Source of the DNA: UBA5177 sp002413265
GTDB lineage: Bacteria > Chloroflexota > UBA5177
NCBI GenBank assembly: GCA_036752825.1
Contig: DAIORV010000008.1
Span: 1-35,219 of the forward strand
Direction: 5' to 3'
DNA length: 35,219 nt
Part shown: positions 32,881 through 35,219 of the stretch, in pieces
Position numbering within the stretch: the first letter of the stretch is position 1
How the letters are laid out: each line of letters starts with the position of its first letter
Program-made: the position numbers and the translations under genes
Notes under the pieces: model-generated
The model's input: the letters and a program-made list of their open reading frames with translations, nothing else
Databases searched by the model: none
Told to the model about the DNA's origin: nothing

Positions 32881-33328
32881 CGATCTTATCGTGAACAACG
32901 TTCTCTCAGCCTCAACGCACATCTTCGGGCGCACGCTCAACTCAGCCAGAATCCACCACTTCATAATCGACGGCACCAACGAACCGACCGAGGAGCTCAC
33001 GCCCGTGGAGGTCTTCCTCTCCTCCGTGTCGTCATGCGCCGTGCAGCAGGTTGAACGCTTCGCTCGCGAGGAAGGAATCGGCCTGGATCGCGTCGAAGCA
33101 AGCATCGAAGGCATCCGGACCCACGAGGATCCATCAGTCTTCCAGTCTGTGTCGCTACGGGTCGACGTTTTCGGCCCATCCCAGAAGGATGCAGAGGCCC
33201 TGGTTACGCGCTTCAGGGGCCGTTGCCCACTCTTTCGCACGCTTTCCAAGGCGGTGGACGTCGACGTCGAGGTGCTGTCGCACCCATCGGAGACCCAATC
33301 CGCTCCAACGGGCGGCGTAACGGCATAG
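32873..33328 (+). CDS. OsmC/Ohr family peroxiredoxin-like protein
   Basis: A 151-residue OsmC-family protein, a small dimer that reduces organic hydroperoxides or fatty-acid peroxides with a Cys pair. The two reactive cysteines are kept: C55 in LSSVSSCAVQQVERFA and C118 in RGRCPLFRTL. THIFGRTLNSARIHHFIIDG is the usual N-terminal beta sheet. The ATG at 32873 has a very strong ribosome site AAAGGAGG six bases upstream and overlaps the end of nadD by 8 bases. It is the last gene of the rightward operon and ends inside the hairpin at 33324-33349. Whether it belongs to the Ohr, OsmC or YhfA branch cannot be settled by eye. Confidence 0.9.
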   Translation: MNDDLIVNNVLSASTHIFGRTLNSARIHHFIIDGTNEPTEELTPVEVFLSSVSSCAVQQVERFAREEGIGLDRVEASIEGIRTHEDPSVFQSVSLRVDVFGPSQKDAEALVTRFRGRCPLFRTLSKAVDVDVEVLSHPSETQSAPTGGVTA

Positions 33329-33349
33329 CCAGTGCCGTCACTGGCTATG
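33324..33349. terminator. Hairpin spanning the convergent osmC/RDD stop codons
   Basis: CATAGCCAGTG (33324-33334) and CACTGGCTATG (33339-33349) form a perfect 11-bp stem around the loop CCGT. The osmC TAG lies in the left arm and the RDD-gene stop begins in the loop. There is no T-tract on either side, so it would act as a U-less terminator or mRNA-end stabiliser for both genes. Confidence 0.6.
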
Positions 33350-34111
33350 GTCGTCCTTGCTTCGTTCGCGGAGGTTTAACATCCGTGACAGAAATTGCAC
33401 CGCGTCGAGGGGTTCCCGAGCCCCGATAGTCTGCGCCACCCGGCTTGCTATCTCTCCTCCGATGCGAGCCCGCACAGATGGCTGCAGGGACCCGGCCCGC
33501 TCCAAGAATTCTCGACTGACCGCCACTTGTTGTTCGGACACGGCCCGAAGATCCCAATTCAGCTCGTCAGGGTCGATCTCTCCCAGCTCGGGGGACGAGG
33601 GCACGGGAGGAGCGTACTCGAGCTTCAATTCTGCGATTCCGATCGGGGACTTCTCCTTCACCACGATGGTGCCCGCCGCGTAATCTCCAAGACGGCGTGC
33701 TTGGGGACTGATGAACATCGTGACAACTCCGACACCGTAGAAGAAAGGCAGGAAGTCTACGATCCTGACGAGGTTGCGGACTACGGCATCAGAAAAGCCA
33801 ATCGGGTAACCGCTGGTCTTCAAAACACGAATCCGAACCGCCCGCTTGCCGGGCGTCTGGCCACTCCACAGTGACTCGTACATGATGAAATAGCCCCAGA
33901 AGAGAACGAACGCGCCTGTCAGCCCTAGCACGGTAGCTACTTGGTCGAAGCCTCCCCCTCCGATCAGAAGACAGACAACCAAGAGAATAAAGCCCATGCC
34001 CGTCATGGCGAGATAGTCGATGGCGGTAGCAAGAAAACGCGACCCGATCCCCGCCGGTGCATAATCAAGTTCCACAACTTCCGGCGTTTCGAGCCGGTAG
34101 TCAAATGCCAC
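33338..34111 (-). CDS. RDD-family membrane protein
   Basis: A 257-residue membrane protein with an N-terminal RDD domain (about 20-155): GIGSRFLATAIDYLAM carries the Arg-Asp signature, WSGQTPGKRAVRIRVL is the usual loop, and ISPQARRLGDYAAGTIVVKEK ends the domain. Three to four helices lie in between. The last about 90 residues are soluble and helical (LRAVSEQQVAVSREFLERAG). GTG 34111 was chosen because AAGGAG lies 8 bases upstream; a longer frame to 34198 would add 29 residues not like the family and run into the SpoIIM gene. RDD proteins are of unknown or transport-like function. A divergent partner SpoIIM gene is a frequent neighbour in bacteria with MoxR/DUF58 clusters. Confidence 0.88.
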   Translation of the reverse strand: MAFDYRLETPEVVELDYAPAGIGSRFLATAIDYLAMTGMGFILLVVCLLIGGGGFDQVATVLGLTGAFVLFWGYFIMYESLWSGQTPGKRAVRIRVLKTSGYPIGFSDAVVRNLVRIVDFLPFFYGVGVVTMFISPQARRLGDYAAGTIVVKEKSPIGIAELKLEYAPPVPSSPELGEIDPDELNWDLRAVSEQQVAVSREFLERAGSLQPSVRARIGGEIASRVAQTIGAREPLDAVQFLSRMLNLRERSKDDHSQ

Positions 34112-34135
34112 GATTTTTCTCCTTGTCGTGGACTC

Positions 34136-34142
34136 TACAATA
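34136..34142. promoter_or_regulatory. Overlapping divergent -10 elements of the RDD and SpoIIM genes
   Basis: TACAATA reads TACAAT rightward (17 bases before the SpoIIM ATG at 34159) and TATTGT leftward (about 24 bases before the RDD GTG at 34111). No convincing -35 is seen for either. If both are used, the two polymerases would compete for the same site. Confidence 0.35.
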
Positions 34143-34158
34143 CCGCCCGCTGGTGCGC

Positions 34159-35196
34159 ATGAACCGGGATCGCTTCGTAACGAGCCACAGCCCCTCATGG
34201 GAGAGGTTGGAAAGCCTCGTCAATCGCGCCGGCCACGCCGGCCCGGCTGCTCTGAGTGCGGACGAGATCCTGGAGCTGGGACGACTCTACCGCTCCGCCA
34301 CCTCGGATCTGGCTGTTGCTCGGCGCGACTTCTCCGGTGATCGAATCTCCACGTATCTGAATGGGCTCGTTGCCAGGGCTCACCCTCTCGTGTATCGGGA
34401 TCGGGGAGCGACGCTCCCGCGGATCGGGAGATTCGTTCGCTACGGTTTTCCCGAAGCCTATCGTGGTATCGGTCGCTATACGCTTTTCGCGTTCGGCGTC
34501 TTCGCGCTTTCAGCAATGGTCGCGTACATCCTCGTCTGGTACGACGACTCCATGTGCGATGTTCTTCTCCCCGGGACTGCACAGTCGCTGAGAAGCATCA
34601 TGGACCACCATCACCTGTGGATGAGCAATCCGGGCGAGAGCGATTCGGTTGTGGCCAACTTCATCATGCTCAATAACATTCAGGTCGCCTTCCTTGCGTT
34701 CGCTGGCGGCATCACGATGGGAATCATTTCGACCTGGGTGCTTGCAACAAACGGCATCATGCTCGGCGCGACCGCCGCTATGGTCGCCAGAAGGGGCCTG
34801 TCGGCGCCGTTCTGGTCGTTCGTGGTTCCTCATGGTGTTGTCGAGCTTTCAGTGATTTTTATGGCGGGCGGCGCCGGGCTTGCTATGGGAGATGCCCTGC
34901 TCCGGCCGGGGTTACGTCGGCGATCCGAAGCCCTTTCGAATGCCGCGCGTCGTGCCGTGAGGGTTGTCTTCGGCTGCGTGCCGCTGCTCGTAATAGCAGG
35001 CACGATTGAGGGCTTCCTCTCGCCGTCGGGTGCTCCGGCGGGATTCAAAGTCGCCGTTGGTCTCTTCACCGGTACCGCTTTGTATGCGTACCTCCTCTTC
35101 TCCCGTCCTCGACACGTTGAGCCGGCCTATCGCTTCCAGGATCTAGCGGAGCCGGCGCCGCCTCAGAGAGAAGCTCTCGCCTTGACCTCGAGATAA
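34159..35196 (+). CDS. Stage II sporulation protein M (SpoIIM)-like membrane protein
   Basis: A 345-residue protein of the SpoIIM/DUF95 family. The N-terminal cytoplasmic part has the typical WERLESLVNRAG, EILELGRLYRSATSDLAVAR (about 39-58) and YLNGLVARAHPLVYR; then six or so membrane segments, with NNIQVAFLAFAGGITMGI, FVVPHGVVELSVIFMAGGAGL and AGTIEGFLSP conserved. In Bacillus SpoIIM helps remodel peptidoglycan during engulfment, but stand-alone homologues beside RDD, MoxR and DUF58 genes occur in non-spore-formers, as is likely here. ATG 34159 was chosen because it begins the conserved region; upstream frame would overlap the RDD gene. The gene ends 23 bases before the window edge. Confidence 0.9.
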   Translation: MNRDRFVTSHSPSWERLESLVNRAGHAGPAALSADEILELGRLYRSATSDLAVARRDFSGDRISTYLNGLVARAHPLVYRDRGATLPRIGRFVRYGFPEAYRGIGRYTLFAFGVFALSAMVAYILVWYDDSMCDVLLPGTAQSLRSIMDHHHLWMSNPGESDSVVANFIMLNNIQVAFLAFAGGITMGIISTWVLATNGIMLGATAAMVARRGLSAPFWSFVVPHGVVELSVIFMAGGAGLAMGDALLRPGLRRRSEALSNAARRAVRVVFGCVPLLVIAGTIEGFLSPSGAPAGFKVAVGLFTGTALYAYLLFSRPRHVEPAYRFQDLAEPAPPQREALALTSR

Positions 35197-35219
35197 CGAT
35201 TGATCACGTCGCTCGATAT

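Noticed and set aside
1..35219. CRISPR arrays, tRNA or rRNA genes, insertion sequences, prophage or toxin-antitoxin genes
   Set aside because: No regular direct repeats, T-loop-like tRNA ends with matching acceptor stems, transposase or phage motifs were found on either strand by eye.

Overview
The window is a gene-dense bacterial chromosome segment with 30 protein-coding genes and no rRNA, tRNA, CRISPR array, insertion sequence or prophage gene that I can recognise. Base composition is moderately GC-rich, GTG starts are frequent, and many neighbours overlap by GTGA or sit a few bases apart. The gene set (CdaA/CdaR, bifunctional Rel, RecO/RecX/UvrA, YkuD L,D-transpeptidase, RDD/SpoIIM pair, two DUF2079 proteins, a Gram-positive type SOS box) fits an uncultured, probably soil-dwelling member of the Terrabacteria side of the tree, such as Dormibacterota (AD3) or Chloroflexota. 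This placement is inference; no phylogenetic marker was searched.

Layout. 1-5.4 kb: the end of an NHL beta-propeller gene, then a leftward block (recO, a secreted L,D-transpeptidase, a zinc alcohol dehydrogenase) and a rightward PP2C phosphatase. 5.4-7.9 kb: a leftward coupled block of an (alpha/alpha) barrel protein, methylmalonyl-CoA epimerase and a DehI-type 2-haloacid dehalogenase. 8.2-16.1 kb: an envelope-glycan region with a DPM-like glycosyltransferase, a methyltransferase, a DUF2079 GT-C-like protein, a large secreted clan-A glycoside hydrolase-like protein and a PIG-V-like mannosyltransferase. A compact candidate structured RNA ending in a perfect bidirectional terminator lies inside this region (10.23-10.38 kb). 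16.1-18.3 kb: dUTPase, a His-rich membrane-anchored protein, an ICMT-like methyltransferase and a membrane-anchored zinc ribbon. 18.3-24.2 kb: uvrA under a likely LexA box, the leftward cdaA-cdaR operon and rightward recX. 24.2-28.3 kb: leftward rel and an acyl-CoA ligase. 28.4-33.3 kb: a rightward coupled operon (LPG-synthase-like flippase, second DUF2079 protein, MscS channel, nadD, osmC). 33.3-35.2 kb: divergent RDD and SpoIIM membrane proteins.

Together the window combines DNA repair (recO, uvrA, recX, dut), nucleotide second messengers linked to turgor and stringency (cdaA/cdaR, rel, mscS) and envelope sugar chemistry. I did not find a complete, clearly new defence or mobile system. The most notable unexplained items are the 10.23-10.38 kb RNA-like element, the envelope-glycan cluster with its apparent CTG-started hydrolase, the dehalogenase operon, and several palindromes in divergent promoter regions.
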